From Nymphaea colorata (lineage: Eukaryota > Streptophyta > Magnoliopsida > Nymphaeales > Nymphaeaceae), in contig NC_045142.1 in assembly GCF_008831285.2 (NCBI RefSeq), forward strand, positions 8,966,713 through 9,030,712: a stretch of DNA of 64,000 nt, read 5' to 3'. Shown here in pieces: positions 36,101 to 50,299 of this stretch. Under the pieces are notes generated by a model, which ran no database searches, was not told where the DNA came from, and saw only the letters and a program-made list of their open reading frames with translations. The first letter of the stretch is position 1. The number at the start of each line of letters is the position of its first letter. The position numbers and the translations under genes were made by a program.

Positions 36101-37208
36101 GAAATTTATCCTTTAGAACCCACTCTTGAAAATTAATACTGATGGCTTGAGAAGGCAATGAGAACTGGTTCTAGAGGTAGAGGTGCTTATTGATGACAAG
36201 AAGAATACTTATGGAGGTTTTTAGGGGCAGGTATCGTGTGTCCATAAGCTGGCTTGCATTCCACTAGTTTGCCATTTGTTCTTTTTGATGAGTATTATCA
36301 CATGGAATGCACAATAAAAATGACAAGAAAGATCGCAGCAAGTGAAATCTCTCTCATTTTGTAAAGTATGAGTCTTGATGTATGCCTTTTATACATTTTG
36401 GTTCCATGTTATCCCCATTTCATACGTTTTGAAAGAAGGTGTGCAAACTATGTTTATTTTCAAATCCTAATGTTGAAAAAAGTGCTAGCAAGATTGTAGA
36501 TGGTTGGGATTTGGCATTAAGATTCTGTTCTCTATTGGTGCATATATGGGTTCCAAAGATGAAAAAATGAATCCTAATTTTGTGTTATCAGAAGGTATTT
36601 ACATTTTCTTATGGTGCCAGTTGTTGGTCCACAATGCAACAATTAATAATAAACAAAAAATAATGACATGTAGAGCCATTAGCACAATATAATGAATAGT
36701 TGTTGCAAGGATTCTATTAGAATAAACTGATTCTGATCAATTTCGATAACACTAATAAAGCTGATCTTAGGACATGACTTTCTATCATAAATTCTAAGTC
36801 AGACCAAAGTACCATACATAGAAAAGAAGCTCACATGATACAACTATACAATATTTTTATTTTTTTGGGTTTCAATCACGATCCAAGCCAAATTAACATT
36901 GGGTTGCTCATCTTGTTTTTCATTCATGCATGTAAATAGTGGCGAGATTGCTATTTTTGTTATTTACTTTCTACTGGTAAAATTCAGCCTCATGTTAAAA
37001 TTCATTTCATCAACCAGTATTAAAAAATATTCAGAAAATCAGTCTACTCAAAGCTTGGATAAGTGAATTTGAATTTAACTATTGACTTTTTTAATAAGTT
37101 GTATAAAATGACCAGAAATGCTTGCAAAAAGAAAAAAACAAAGAGATTTAGTCTTTGGTTTATCAAATGTAGGATAAATTCAAAACACTTATAGGGGGTT
37201 CATGCTGT

Positions 37209-37212
<4 letters not shown>

Positions 37213-37256
<44 letters not shown>
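37213..37256. repeat. (AT)n microsatellite
   Basis: About 22 AT units. The 36.1-37.7 kb interval around it shows no recognisable gene. Confidence 0.95.
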
Positions 37257-37258
<2 letters not shown>

Positions 37259-37749
37259 TAAAACATGAATCTATGATTAAGTCACATGGACTAAGATGCT
37301 AGTATATATATTTCTCTTTAGACATGTTTGTAGCTATTGTTTTATAAAATAACATATGCTGGGCAAAATATAGGTCCATGGTCTACCACATCTCGTTGGA
37401 TTTGATCATGAGGAAGATACAATGAGAGAATTTGTTGGTGTTTAACTTAGCACCAACAGGTTGTCGAGAATATATGAATTGAATGCTTTTGTTAATAGTC
37501 TTATGGACCGGAGCATGAATACAAAGTTAATTGGCCATTTAACTAAATGTAAGGCCCTAAAAATAAGACAAGAGGACCTCCAAACAAAGCATTGTGTGTG
37601 AACTTTAAAAGTTTCATTGAAAATTATAATATGGAAGTGATAAATGATCCAAGTTAGGAAAATTCCTTGGCCAAATAATCAATGGGGTGCCATTAATATC
37701 TAATGTCATAGATTAAGCCTTATTGACTAGTGGTTGGTGGAAAAAATCA

Positions 37750-40700
37750 AGATCAAGCAAATACTTTCTCTCTAAAATTATTTCGATTGACAAAGTAAGT
37801 GAAAATTATTTGGAAAAGGGTTATTCCACCTCTATTTCTGTTGAACTTTGAGAGCAGAATGTGTAGATGTCATTAAAAGGAGTTGAAGTATAATTGTGAT
37901 AGGACACACCATGATTTGGTTAATTCATAAGCTAGAGTTGGTTTGTAAAATCCTAGCATTCTATAATATTCAAACCTTCATACCTAAAGAAGATAACTAG
38001 AAGTTTTACAAGGCAATACTGCTGATGGATGCCAGTTTAGTGGTGAGATGGAATAACTCCTGAACGGGGAGTCGCATTGGGCTTTAAGGGAAGAAGAAGC
38101 TTTTTTGGGGCAGAAAGCAAACATAAAATGACTATGTGTGGGAGATCATAACACTATATCCTATCAATTTTATGCCAAAAATAAAATAAAGAAGAAAGTA
38201 GTAAAAAACATAGAAGTAAATGATACTCAATTTCAAGAAGTAGAACTGTTCATAATGCATGTAAAAGTTATTTAATGAATTTTTTATAGATGATGTAAAC
38301 ATTGATGTCTCTTCTATAAATCTAAGTATGGGACCACTGGGCACACATGAAGAAAATAATAAGCTATTGGAGCTTATAAATGAGGAGAAAATTTGGGGAG
38401 TAGTGAGATCCATGAACAATAATAGGGCCCTTGGCCCTGAGGATATATGGTGAGATTCTTTAAGGTTTTTGTGGAGATTGGTGAACTAGATGCTTGTTTA
38501 GTAATTAGAGACTTTTTAAAATTTAGGAAAATATTGAAGAAAGTTAATCATACACATTTAATGCTTGCACCAAAGAAGCATTGATATTGTTGCTATTACA
38601 AAGTTCCGTATCAATTGCCTTATGCAATATAGATACAATATTATTAAAAAAAAATAATACAATGAAGTGGGTAGTGGCCAGTATCTAAATGCAGATGGGG
38701 GAGCTATTATCCCATGTCGGATGATCCAATATTAGTTATTGTTAGTTCATATGTTTATCCACCACCTAGAAAAATTTTAAAGCTAATTGGTGATGTTAAA
38801 ATTGCACACCAACAAGACCTATGATAAAGTTAGATGACCTTTTTTTATAGATAACTTTGAGAAAGTTACGGTTTAGTGAGGGGTAGATAAAGATGATTAT
38901 CATTTGTGTCTTGATTGTAAGTTTTGCTTTAGTATTGGATGGCAGAGAAATAACCTTTTCAATAGGTTTGAGGGATTGAAGCAAGGTGACCTGATGTCCA
39001 TGTTACTTTTCTTGTGAAAGTTGAGATGAAAAAGGAAACAAAAGCATATTCTAATGCTAACGTTCATTGGTAACAATCTATCAGACCTTAGTTTTTTTTT
39101 TATGTAGATGATGATCGTCAAGCAGAGTGGAACTCTATTTTAAAAGTTAAGAAGGTCTTGCATTGGTTTGAGGTTAAGTCAGAGATATAGATGAAACCAT
39201 TGAAATCAAAAGTTATTGCTTTCCATCTAAAAGGAAATAATTATAGGATAATTGTTTTACTTGCTAGGATGTCCATGGCAAGTAATCCATTGACCTATTC
39301 AGGTCCCCCAATTTTTGTGAGAAAATTGAATGTGAGTTTATGTGAAGACTTGATTAGAAGGGTGGGGAATCACTGGCCTCACAGATGAGTAAACTACTAT
39401 TAATAGCGGGTAGATTATGTTTAGTTAAACTTGTATTAGATCAATGTATTGGGTGTTGATCCATGGTATTCAAGTTGTCCAAAGTGGTTACAAATATATT
39501 GGCAAGGGATTGCCCCTACCTTGTAGGGGGAGATAGATATAGTGGAAGAAAAATGCACCTTTTAAATTGACAACTGTTGTGCTATCCTACAAAGGAGGGA
39601 GGGGTTGGACTATCAAATTTATGGTTTGCCAATAAAGTAAAGACGACATTCTTGGCTATTAAAACAAGAATTTCAAATTCACTGTGAGCTTAATTTGTGA
39701 AGAGAAAATATATATGGAGGAATAATTAGTGGTCCGATAAAATTAATGCTAATTGTTCATAGAGATGTAAATAGATTGTTTGAGGTTAGAAGAAGATTGC
39801 TATATAGTTAGATGAGATATGAAGATGATCTAACTGTCAAGTTCTAGATGAAAGCTTGGGGGGTGGGGGGTGGTGGGGAGTAGGCAGTTTTGCTAGGGAG
39901 GTTGTGATGTAGCATGATCAAGAATGGTTGTAGAATTCAAAATTCATTGTGGACCAAGCATGTGATATCCTTGGTGGAGTTGAGTCAACGTAAGGATAAG
40001 TAAATGATGGGGAGTGAGGACCATTTTATGAAACATTTATATGAAAAAGTTTTGTCCTCGACGTGTGAAGTACATGTAGTTGAAAATGATGTGAATAAAC
40101 TTGACGATCCATAGACCAAGTGGATCCTTCTGCTGGCTGCTAAGAATAGACTTTCATCATTGAATCAACTTCAAAATATGAGAAACTTTTTTAGTAAATA
40201 GGAGTGTTGTGTGTAGGGGTGACTTGGAATCAAATAGTCACATGTGTAGGGTTGATTAATAAATACATATGTTTGAAGATTCTTTGAGTTTAAGTTTGAC
40301 AAGTAGATAAAACTTAAAAAATTCAGTGGGAGATACCTGGGCTTGGTGGTTACAAAGAATATTTAAGTGTAGGTGGTTGAAGCATTGCTAGCTAGCAGTT
40401 TTACCTATGGTCATTTAAGGTCTACAAAAAGCCGAAATGAGAAATTTCATGATGTTAACTAAGGGAGTGGTAGAGAAATTCAATTCAAGATATAGGTCTT
40501 AAAAATTTTATTCTTTAATGCCCCATGGAGTGCAAAATTCAAGGAGGAATTGAAGAAATGGTTGGGTTGTGTAACTTATCCTTGGCCATTTACCTTGAGT
40601 AAAGGGTGGTGCATCTCATCTATTAGTGTTGAAAGAAAATAGACAAAAAATTGTTGACTTTAAATAAGTAGGCAAAATAGATTGTTTTTGGAATGATCAG

Positions 40701-41060
40701 TTGAATGCCTTTGTATGATAAATAAAAAGTGAAAAATGTGATGCAGTGGATTTTGTTGATGTTTCTTGAGTTGGGTGGTCTAATTAGACTGGTGGATGCT
40801 CTCGCAAAAATGGAGAGAAGAAATGAAAAGTGCTGCTAGATATTGGAATGGGAGAGGCTGGTGTCTTGGTGCCTCAAAATGTGTTACAAGTTTCAAGTTT
40901 GGGAGTGTAATCTTGACTTAACAACTTTAAGGCTCTGTAAAATTCCTATTCATCTAACTTGGTAGTGAAGTGGGACACGTGCTTGGCAATTAGATTGCCT
41001 ATGAGACATTTTGTAGTTTGGTTCACATTTCTTTCATTATTCTCGTGATTTTTTTTTTTG
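37750..41060 (+). mobile_element. LINE (non-LTR retrotransposon) relic with decayed reverse transcriptase
   Basis: Plus-strand fragments appear in the order of a plant LINE ORF2. The endonuclease-RT linker comes first (about 38100). Then INEEKIWGVVRSMNNNRALGPED (written here as INEEKIWGV and SMNNNRALGPED), equivalent to the KAPGPDG block, lies near 38390. A YVDD-like region follows near 39100. Next come AEWNSILKVKKVLHWFEV and SKVIAFHL (39120-39230), and GGVGLSNLWFANKVK (39595-39640), equivalent to GGLGLRNL. Stops and frameshifts occur throughout, so it is dead. The 3' end was not delimited; no poly(A) tail or target-site duplication was identified. Confidence 0.8.
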
Positions 41061-41099
41061 TATTCTTTAATTGATTCTCAATAAAGGTAGGGAGCCAGC

Positions 41100-44000
41100 T
41101 TCTAGTAGGTTCACACTGCAACTGAAGCATAATGATAAGGGATATGTCATTTATTGCAATATCTACATCATGGAGAAGCCTCCCAGCTTATGCAGTTCTA
41201 CATGTGCGGAAAATTGCAGCTAAATATGCTAGTTGTTATAATCATTTTGGATACATCTTTGATTAAATGCATCAATTGTTATGTTAATGAAACTTAGCAA
41301 AACCACAAAGTGGACAATGATCGTATTGCAATATTGTAATATGTCATATGTTGTATATGATAATCCAGATTTTTTCAACTTTGTATTACACATCATATAT
41401 ACATTTTGTATATTGATTTTGAAACTTTTTCTTTGTATTAGGTGTAACATAACTTTCATCCAATGTTCAACTAGCATTAGTTTTCAGTGTCACCCTCAAA
41501 TACTCAATTGAAAAACATGCTTCAAAAAAGTGAAATGGCTTTCTGGTCTTATCATCTAAACCTAGAAACCAGGTTTCAAAAATGGGCTAAAAAACTAAGT
41601 TTTCACAAAACCTAGCTTTTACAATTTTTTTTTCTAGTTTGTTTTCTAAATACAAACCTCAAACTTTTCATTCTATTAAAGTTTCTTCAATAGTCACTAG
41701 GAACTTGCTACTATATTTTTCAAATTTCATCCATCCATTTCCATTTCTTCCTCGCATGCCTTCCTAGAATCCCATTCTTTCTGCTGCCATAGAAGTTTCT
41801 CATAAGATAATGTTTGCTTGGCTCTTTTGCTCTATGCATCTTTGAACAAGCATGATTTCCTCCATAGAATCATGCTGACTATTTCTTTTTTGTGTGTCCC
41901 TGCATGTTTTTCAAGAAGAAGGTTTTGTAACAATCAAGTATTTCATATAAGTGCATGTTTTTCCTCATCCAATCATCTTTAGAAAACAGTTGGACACCTT
42001 AGAGAGCATCTTGCAACTAAGACGAAATAAATTGAAAAGCATTATGTGCACATCGACATTATTAATTGCCATGATCTGCTTCATTGAGACTCCTCTCAAA
42101 TATTTAGGTTCACTCACCACAACATATCATCATCCAGCTACTAGGGAAAGGGAGTATTCATACAACCCCAGTTGTATTATAGGCTGTTGGGCATGATGAA
42201 AGAAATGGCAGTGACTTGCAATCCTCCAAGTGTCTTATGAATACCTTAAAATATAAGCATAATTTTTGTAACTGCTTTTTTAAGACATGACAAGTCCTTG
42301 GGAGAAGAAGAGAGGCACACATTCATAGCATTGTAGCTTTTGAATTACTTGTATCATTGTTAACCTTATGTTAAAGATGAGAACAAGACCATAAACCTGT
42401 TTGATTAGAGCTGGAGGTTAAAAAGATCTTCAAATTAAAGGAGGTTCAAAGTCCAACATCTGAAGGTGTCTCTCGGCATAAATTTAATGGTTCGACCTGA
42501 ACCCAATCTCCAAAAAAAGAAAAAAAGGTTTAAGGTGAAAATGTGTTTAAGAACACCTCAATTTGAATGTCTTAAAGTATTGGGAAATTAATGGCTATGA
42601 GATGATTAATTTGACCAAGAAACACTACTTGGCATGTTCTTTAAGAATTTTTCCAGGTTACTTTTCTGCACTTAACGATCAAATGAAAAGTTTGCCCTTT
42701 CGGTTGCCAAACAAACGGGAAAATACTTTGTATGTCATGTCGCTATTGTCTCCTTTTGTTGCGCAACCATGGCCCTCTTATAGCAGTTCATTTCATTTGG
42801 AGGAGGCAAAGATCCGAAAGACACTTATTGTGCTTGATTGACGGGCTTTTGTGTCATGGAGGCAACAGAGGATAAGTACACACATGGGGAAGATAACTAA
42901 AAACTTTCTTCCTCTTGAACGGAGAGAGAGAGAGAGAATAAATTTAGGCTACAAAATTTAAACTCAATGTGTTTCAAGTAGAACTGTAAGTGATAATGAG
43001 AGTACTATATCTCTTTGTAGTTTTGATTTACTTCTTTTCTTTCTTAGTTGAGGAAAGTGATGAGAATTCTGATTTCAATTATTGAGGTTGTTCTAAAGAA
43101 TGCTTAAGACGTTAATCAAGGGTTAACGTTTCCTTTTCCAGATGTACGGCATATGCAAGGTGTCAAACCAAACTAAATCAATTGACTAAAAATAAGAATT
43201 TCTAAGAAAATAGTTTCGAAATAATATGTTAAGAAAAATTTGACTCCTTTTGGAGATTTTTATAAACATATTTGTAGCTTTCGAAAACGTCAAGTGGAAC
43301 TTTAAATGTGAAGGTCATCAGCGAGTTCCAAGCTGATTTGACAGAGCGTCTGATCAAAAGTCATGTTTGTCGAAATACGTAAAAGTGCTTATAATGCTCG
43401 TAACTTTTTATTTGAAAAGCCTTTGATAGGCAAACGTTTCGAAGTGCCTTTAGAGAGTGTTTGATTGTCTGAGACTCGGAATAACTTATTTCCCAAGAAG
43501 TACAAAGGTTCTAGACGCCAAGAACTGGCCTGCACTCTACGATTGTACGCATTCAAAGACCATTTAAAAAAAAATTTTCCTCGACGCATGGTCTCTTAGT
43601 TACGTTTTCTACAGCGCTTATACGAATTTTTTGGGGACTTTTAGTCAATGGGGAGATTTGATTGAGAATCCAAGACTTAAATTTAGATCATAAAACATGC
43701 CTCTAGTTGTAAAAAATGAGGCAAATATTTGTTTCTAAAGGTCGTACGTCTTGGCTCGTTGCTCCTATAGATCGTCACCCGAATCATCAAACAACATTTT
43801 CCGTCATTGTGTTCTTAATAGTTACTCCTTCTTCTTTGTGTTTTTGTTTAGAATATTTTTACTACATTGTTTTTTGTTAAATCGACTTGCTAAAATCAAA
43901 GGCACATCAAATTAAAGTACTTTGGTATGGGGTACAAGTAAAGCTGTGCAAACCAAAAAAATGTATAGCGTCACTAAAGGCTGACTTCTTGAATTCTTAA

Positions 44001-45240
44001 GGTGGGACTTTACAACTTTGTATTGGTGCCGTAGCTTGGGCCAGGAAGGCAGCCAGTCACTTGTTTGAGTGGCATGGTTATCACCATCTTCTATTCATAT
44101 GTAGGATGGAACTAGTGTACCAGCTGACATGCATTGGATGTTCACACTCGGCATTGATGCATCCGCACACACATGAGTGTGTGTTGGAGGGAGAGGGGGT
44201 GTGGTTGCGTTTATTTGGTTTTTCCTCAGATAATGAAATATTCCTCCTGGACATTAATCTACTATATATCCTAAGAAATGACCTCTTCCATTGAGAGTGA
44301 TTCCATGTTCTCATTAGAATCTCGCCTTCAATTCCTTGCTTTCCAGAGTTTGCCTTTTCTCATTCTTAGAATATTAAAGCTTTTACACACACATACACAT
44401 TTTGAGCTTGAATATCAATAATGTATTCTTTAATATATAAAATACGAGAGCGAACAAGATTTAACTGAAAAAGATTTGCATAATTACATTCGTACTCATA
44501 CACAAAGATAATCACTTGATGAATTACCTTGAGCCTGCACGGAGACATTTGATAAGCGAAGATAAATATATTGCAAAAGTTATATATATATACACCACAT
44601 CCTACATTCTGCAGTTGCAAATTGAATATTTAAAGTTAGAAATCAATATAAAATTGATGCTTTCTAGTGGAACATGTCAGATGAATTTTTGAATAAAAAA
44701 GTCCGCCGCTTATATATATATATATATATATATTTTGCTGCATTATGAAAGATCTTGGAGACTACACGTTCCCATGGGCAAGATCTTGCCTACTTTACCA
44801 GTGACACCAACAATTATTTTCTTTATCTTTCGATAGGAAAGATGAGGGACCCACTGATGTAGCTTACTACCAAATTGAGTAACAGACATGAGAATAGCTC
44901 CAAATTAATAGTCATACTGAAAGAACACTTAGAAAAGCATTGATCATGAACTTTATGGGTACTCCACATGGTCCATTCCTAATGATTAAAAACTACAAAT
45001 ATGAGTTCTTAGCATAGATCATACTGTTCGCTATTAAACTGTCCGACAATGAGCAGAGATAATGACAGTGGCAAAGATTAACAGTATGGCAATGAACAGA
45101 GACGAGTGGTGGGGCTAGAAATTTCAAGCAGACCAAAGGCACTGGATTGGTGTTGTCTAAGTACCAATCCCAGCTTAGAGGTAGCTTTACCCTTACAGTA
45201 GTAGTTAGAAGTTTAGGAAGATGCGTTGAGATAAGTTCAC
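41100..45240. other. Intergenic, no gene recognised
   Basis: AT-rich DNA with short unassignable open frames, a short (GA)n at about 42923 and (AT)n at about 44715. Nothing supports a gene. Confidence 0.5.
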
Positions 45241-45720
45241 TTGGGGTCCATTAAGCGACAGTAATAAACTGTTACCATTCTATGAATTCGTTTTAAGATT
45301 GTGGCATGGTAACAATAGTTTTTTACTGATATGAAACAGTTCCTTAGGAATAGTTTATCAGCAAGAACACTTAGGGAGTGTATAATGAATCTGCCCCAAA
45401 TATTCTGGGAAGGTTCATATAACAACAGTCTAAGTGTTCCATGAACTTCCTATCATATTTGGGTTAGATTTTTTGGGCACTTCCAGTGCGTTCTTCCTAC
45501 CAAATGACCTCTTATGAGTTGTTTGGCAGTAGAAACACTATGTGAATATTCTAAATCTACTTCAAAAATTAGGGCAAATTCATGAAAGACTAGAGCTGGA
45601 CGTCCATGAATCTGTTTCAATCTTTAGGACAGATTGATGAAACAGTTACAAAGTATTTCATTTGCCAAATGAATCCATGGTGTTTCATAAGTTTGCATCT
45701 GAGATCGATGTACAGGTAAT
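45240..45720. repeat. Probable MITE-like repeat region
   Basis: Repeated modules GAAACAGTTCCTTAGGAAT, AGAACACTTAGGGAGTGT, GTTTGGCAGTAGAAACACTA and TTGATGAAACAGTT occur in both orientations over about 450 bases, suggesting decayed foldback elements. No coding content. Confidence 0.35.
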
Positions 45721-47940
45721 ATCAAAATTTTAAGAAAATGAATTATTTTCATTGCATTTTATATTACTAAATTAAAGTACCAAGCGCCTAAATTGCTGTT
45801 GGCAAAATTGAGACCTCTATAAGAAATTGGGTAATTATTGATTCTAAAAAAACAATGCGGTTAGTTAGTAAAGGTGTCTTTCCATGCCGCGTAAGAGCGG
45901 CGGAGCTAGAAATTTTTTGCCATGAGACGCTAAATATATGGTTAACAAATTATCGATTGACCTTAGGGTGGTGGCTCCAATTTCGTGGGGCTGATCTATA
46001 TAATGAGAGCCAAATCTATTCAATTCAATAACTGAAAATAAGGTTTTATAGTGCACGGATTCTCCACCTATCTACACCCCTGCCGCATAACTTTCGCCGA
46101 CTTTTTTTTTGTCTGCCGACATTGGATTTTTTGCAGTGACGAACTCATGCAAATCAGATTGATCAGTCATTTAATTACGTTATACTAGACACTTTACATG
46201 CTATAGATTGTCCGCTGGACATTTTATTTTATTTTATTTAAGCTTAACGTTGGCACGTTAATTGAGTTAATTATTTCAGTGTACTTATTTGCTAGTGCAT
46301 GCCAGGGATATTGCAACTTAATCCTCATAATCCTCGTGTTTCATAAACATGCACAGACTGTCTCCGTAGAGAGCCCTCTGAGAAAGAGGAAAAGACTTCG
46401 GCCTTTTCAGATATCTCCCCCTCTTGAAGAGAATTTGTATGTTTCTCAAATTCAAGGATTGAAAATACAAAAATTATCATAGGTTTCTTGTTGGAATGAA
46501 TGACTTTGAAGGCTGTCTGGCTCCTTCCTCGTTTACAGTTTGAAAAGATATTTAACATTTTGTACGTCCAAATAAATTTGACTCAATTTAATCGTTCATA
46601 ATCATAAAGGTTGAATTTAGGAAAACAGAAAAATTGTGAAAATAATAGAATATTAGTATATATTAATACAAAGATGCCCAAATGAGCGGTCTGTATTATC
46701 CACATAGTGATTTGTTACATATATATATATATATATATCATACTTTGTTATTAAAAAGTAGTTTTACACATCAAGTTGATTGAATGACTTGTAGTAAACA
46801 TATGTGGTCTTCGAATATAAACAACGGACAAGCGCGCGCCCACTAGTCATCTATCCATCAACATGATAAGACGAGTCATAGCACATTACATGTACTAGTT
46901 TTGTCACACCATATATTATTGAAGGTCCTCTAGAAAGTAATTATGCCCATGTAGAGTGCATAGCAAAAGGCAAACAAATCGACGTGAAAAGTATTGGTTT
47001 ACAGTAAAATGGGTTTCATGAGCAAACGAATTCAAAAATCGTTTAAAAATATAATATCTTTTTTTTTTATAAATCCATAATATTTTGAACGTGAAAACCA
47101 CATCTCCATAAAGCAAATTGTAGAAGAATACAAGCGAAAATTTTGAAAATTGGTCTTGTAAAACGATATTGGTTTAAAACTCTTCTTATGTGTCTGTACA
47201 TGGATCTACCAATCCAAAATTGTCAAATCTCCTTTTGGTACTAATTTTCGGGTTAGCTTCGTTTCTCTTTTCGAGTTAGGTGAAAGAGAAAGAAATAAAA
47301 AAAGAGCTAGAAAACCAATTTCAAGAAAGGATGTTAGTTCACGTGGCCTGAGTTAGAGAGTGGTCATGTGTGCAAAATCTGGGGCCTTACTAATCGACAA
47401 AAGTAGCTAACCTACTCCGATGAGGCTTGTATTTATCTGGAATTGTAAATTGAGTGGATCCACTAAAAGAAAGCACAGCCGCTGCTGCCGGCGCTTCATT
47501 CATTTGGTGCTTATTCTTGATGTTATTAATTTTCATGATGTCAATTTGTTTATATTGTAAAAGGAAGACATTAATATGCATAATAGAGGCACCACAAGAC
47601 ATCCAAAGCGGACTTGGTCCCTCAGAAAAAGGGAGGGATGGTAACAGTAACATGAAATATGAAATACTCATCCTGCCCACCCGTTTCATTCATTTTGTAC
47701 TATGCAATAGGTGTATAGGAAATGCAGACACAATTTGAAGTCGTGGGGGCAAATCTAGACCCACCATCCATCTGTCTCACACAGCCTCATGGTGCCGTGT
47801 GCCCAATGTCACCGGCTAGAAAACAGTCTCCAAATTAAGATTAGCCATGGTTTAAAGTGCAGCGATTGTTTATAGTAACGGTTTTGTGGTTCTTTTGGCA
47901 ACTTATGTCATCTGCCACCTATACGACATACAACAGCATT
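45720..47940. other. Intergenic, no gene recognised
   Basis: AT-rich sequence with a fragment of the dispersed family (GGCGGAGCTAGAAATTTTTT at about 45899) and (AT)n at about 46720. A hydrophobic open frame near 47454 was rejected because it has no ATG before its hydrophobic segment. Confidence 0.45.
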
Positions 47941-47941
47941 G

Positions 47942-48130
47942 ATATATATATATATATATATATCATTCTTTTATGTGAAATGATAAGCATCTACATCAAG
48001 AAGCATGGACATGCACATGCATGACCGTGCGTGTGCACGTGTCTCCATTATATATATATATATATATATATCATTGTTTTCTGTGAAATGATGAGCATCT
48101 ACATCAAAAAGCATGGACGTGATCAGAATC
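47942..48130. repeat. Tandem duplication (period 108) with (AT)n starts
   Basis: TCATTCTTTTATGTGAAATG at 47963 and TCATTGTTTTCTGTGAAATG at 48071, each after an (AT)n tract and each followed by GCATCTACATCAA and AGCATGGAC. GAGACATGGGCCCAAGC at about 48150 is also repeated with changes near 48276. Confidence 0.8.
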
Positions 48131-49571
48131 GTCGTCCAAGATAGGCCATGAGACATGGGCCCAAGCTCAACCGATAACTTGATGAATCATGGTGATTCAC
48201 ATATAAGAGAGAGAGAGAGTCATATCTGTATTGATACGGTTAGAGCGGCACCATACTCCAAGATATGCAGGTGATGAGACATGGGTCCGACCCCAACTGA
48301 TAACTTGATGGTTTTTGACATAACTTTTGCAGACCAACCAGCATCTCAACTGACCAAACCAAACATCAACTACAACCCAAAGGTATCTTAATTCCTACAG
48401 CCCTTTCTTTTACAGCATGCACTGGTTCTTCCATTTGCTGAGGCTTCTTGAGGGCAATTTAGTATTCTACTTTTTACTGCAGTTGTTGCATTAATTTTAC
48501 AATAATGGCATTTTAAAAGCCATTGATTGCTTGCCCATTAAAGAAAAAGTAGGAAATTAATTGCTTGCCCAACAGCCATTGAATACGTCCGGCTACCGTG
48601 TTTCCTTTCCGTCCTGGCGTTTTAGTCGGCCGTCACCGTTAGACCAACTAATCAAAGCACCGTCAGCAATCAGCAATGAAAAGCTTGGCCATCGACAATT
48701 TAGTTCACTTGTCTAGTGCACCAATTGTGGAAGAAAAAAAACTCTCACTCTCTCTCTCTTTAAATTCCATAAATTAATGGAGAAGAATGAAGGGATGCAG
48801 AGGAACACTTTTTACTGTCATTTGTATTGGCCACATATGAATGCATGTTATGTCCAACATGCTGGCAGAGATGACAGGTTGGGTGGCTGAGGATACGTTT
48901 GATTGCCCATACTGGTCCAAAATATAGACGTTTAAAGGATCTAGTCAACGTTGAATAGGAAAATTGACCCGACAAAACTATGTTCCCCTGCCTGGATCTA
49001 GATCTCTTTACATCAGATGGGTCATATATATTCAGGTAGACATATATGATTTGCATGCATATAGGGAATATCACACTGTTGACCGCCCTCCATCATTGAG
49101 ATGGACGACTGTTCTGTGCCCTCTGTAATTTCCTTTCTCTGTGCATGCAGTCTACGTAGAGTGATCTGTCTGTCATTTGTTCTGCTGAGTGCACCAGGTG
49201 TCCCCAATACAGCTAGAGAACACACAGGAATCTGACCACTGCACGTTGGTGCTAGCCAGTAGATCCATCAATTATTCAAGTTGGTCGGCCATTGGGGACC
49301 GGAAATGGACCAACCAGGACAGCCATGGCGCCGGCACCTCAGTTATGGACACATGGGCCTGTCCTTTCACGAATTCTTCAATCTGTTAAACTTCTCTCTC
49401 GGTTCTGCAGAGAAAAACACCTACATACCCCTCTTGCAATTAAACCATGTGAAAGTGACAGCATTGTTCCTCCAGTGCAGCGAGAGATGCACAGTGACCC
49501 GTCGAGAGTCCTTTAAAATGCCAAGGGACATGGACGGTATGTAAGTCGTGGAGAAGCCTGTGGCAGAAGAC

Positions 49572-50295
49572 ATGGAGCTCAAGAGTAGCGTTGCCTTTGC
49601 ACTAATTCTGTTGTTTCTGCTGCAACCAAGAATGAGCAAAGGTTTGTAACTTGCTTCTGTGCTTCAGATAGCGGTGTCTCTGACTTTAGGTGATGATCTC
49701 TTTCTCGTTGTTTGACTGGCAATGGTTGGTGGTGCACGCAGGGGCTGGCTCCAGTGACTGGAAACCGGCCGAGGTGTACGAGATAGACTACAAAGGGCCT
49801 GAAACACATTTCTTCCCTCCTCCTGATCATGCACGTGGTGCATCTTCGCAGACAGGTTTTAGGCCTTGCTTCTCTTGCGATTAGTTCTTCATCTTTCGAC
49901 AGCACCTTAATCGTTGAAAACAGAAAGTCATATATCGTTTTCCATCCTTTGTTCCTCTTACTTTTTAAGTCATTAATACGAATCCGTCTTTCTTGCAGAG
50001 AACAAGTCCGTGAAATCAAAGCCTCGAACTGCTCACATTGGTGTAAGTTCACATGTTTCAAGCTGCCATTCGTTGTTTTCTTCAATAGGATAATTGCGGA
50101 ACATACTGCTTAGTCTATGGCAAATTGATTACTAATAAGGAGTAGCCTAAACTATGCCATTTACTACAATCTGCTAGAGGACTCAGCAATTGACTGGATA
50201 AAAAGCACACAACTACTTCATGTGTAGAAACTGACAGTTGTTCCTGTAATTTGTTGCTGTTGATTTTGCAGAGGAAAGTACTTGGTGGAAGATGA
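49572..50295 (+). CDS. Putative secreted small peptide precursor with EIDYKGPETHFFPPP motif
   Basis: Four exons (49572-49641, 49742-49855, 49999-50042, 50272-50295) join in one frame into 83 residues. Exon 1 encodes a typical signal peptide: Met, one Lys, then a hydrophobic core SVAFALILLFLL, with likely cleavage near residue 24. The mature part starts GSSDWKPAEVYEIDYKGPET and continues HFFPPPDHARG. It then becomes basic and hydrophilic (KSVKSKPRTAHIG) and ends RKVLGGR. Introns are short and GT-AG; the second has a weak donor (gtttta). An alternative exon 3 donor two bases earlier would change the tail to a Trp-containing ending and run to about 50316. The DY dipeptide in an acidic context could be a Tyr-sulfation site and the PPP a hydroxyproline site, as in plant peptide hormones. 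I do not recognise a named family with certainty, so the function is unknown. Confidence 0.65.
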
Positions 50296-50299
50296 AAGG

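Noticed and set aside
47454-47738. Small hydrophobic frame resembling a membrane protein
   Set aside because: Starts with GTG directly after a TGA; no ATG or acceptor could be placed before the hydrophobic segment.
49579-50085. 168-codon minus-strand open frame
   Set aside because: It runs antisense through three exons and two introns of the peptide gene, has no signal or domain I recognise, and the sense strand has coherent splice sites and a signal peptide.
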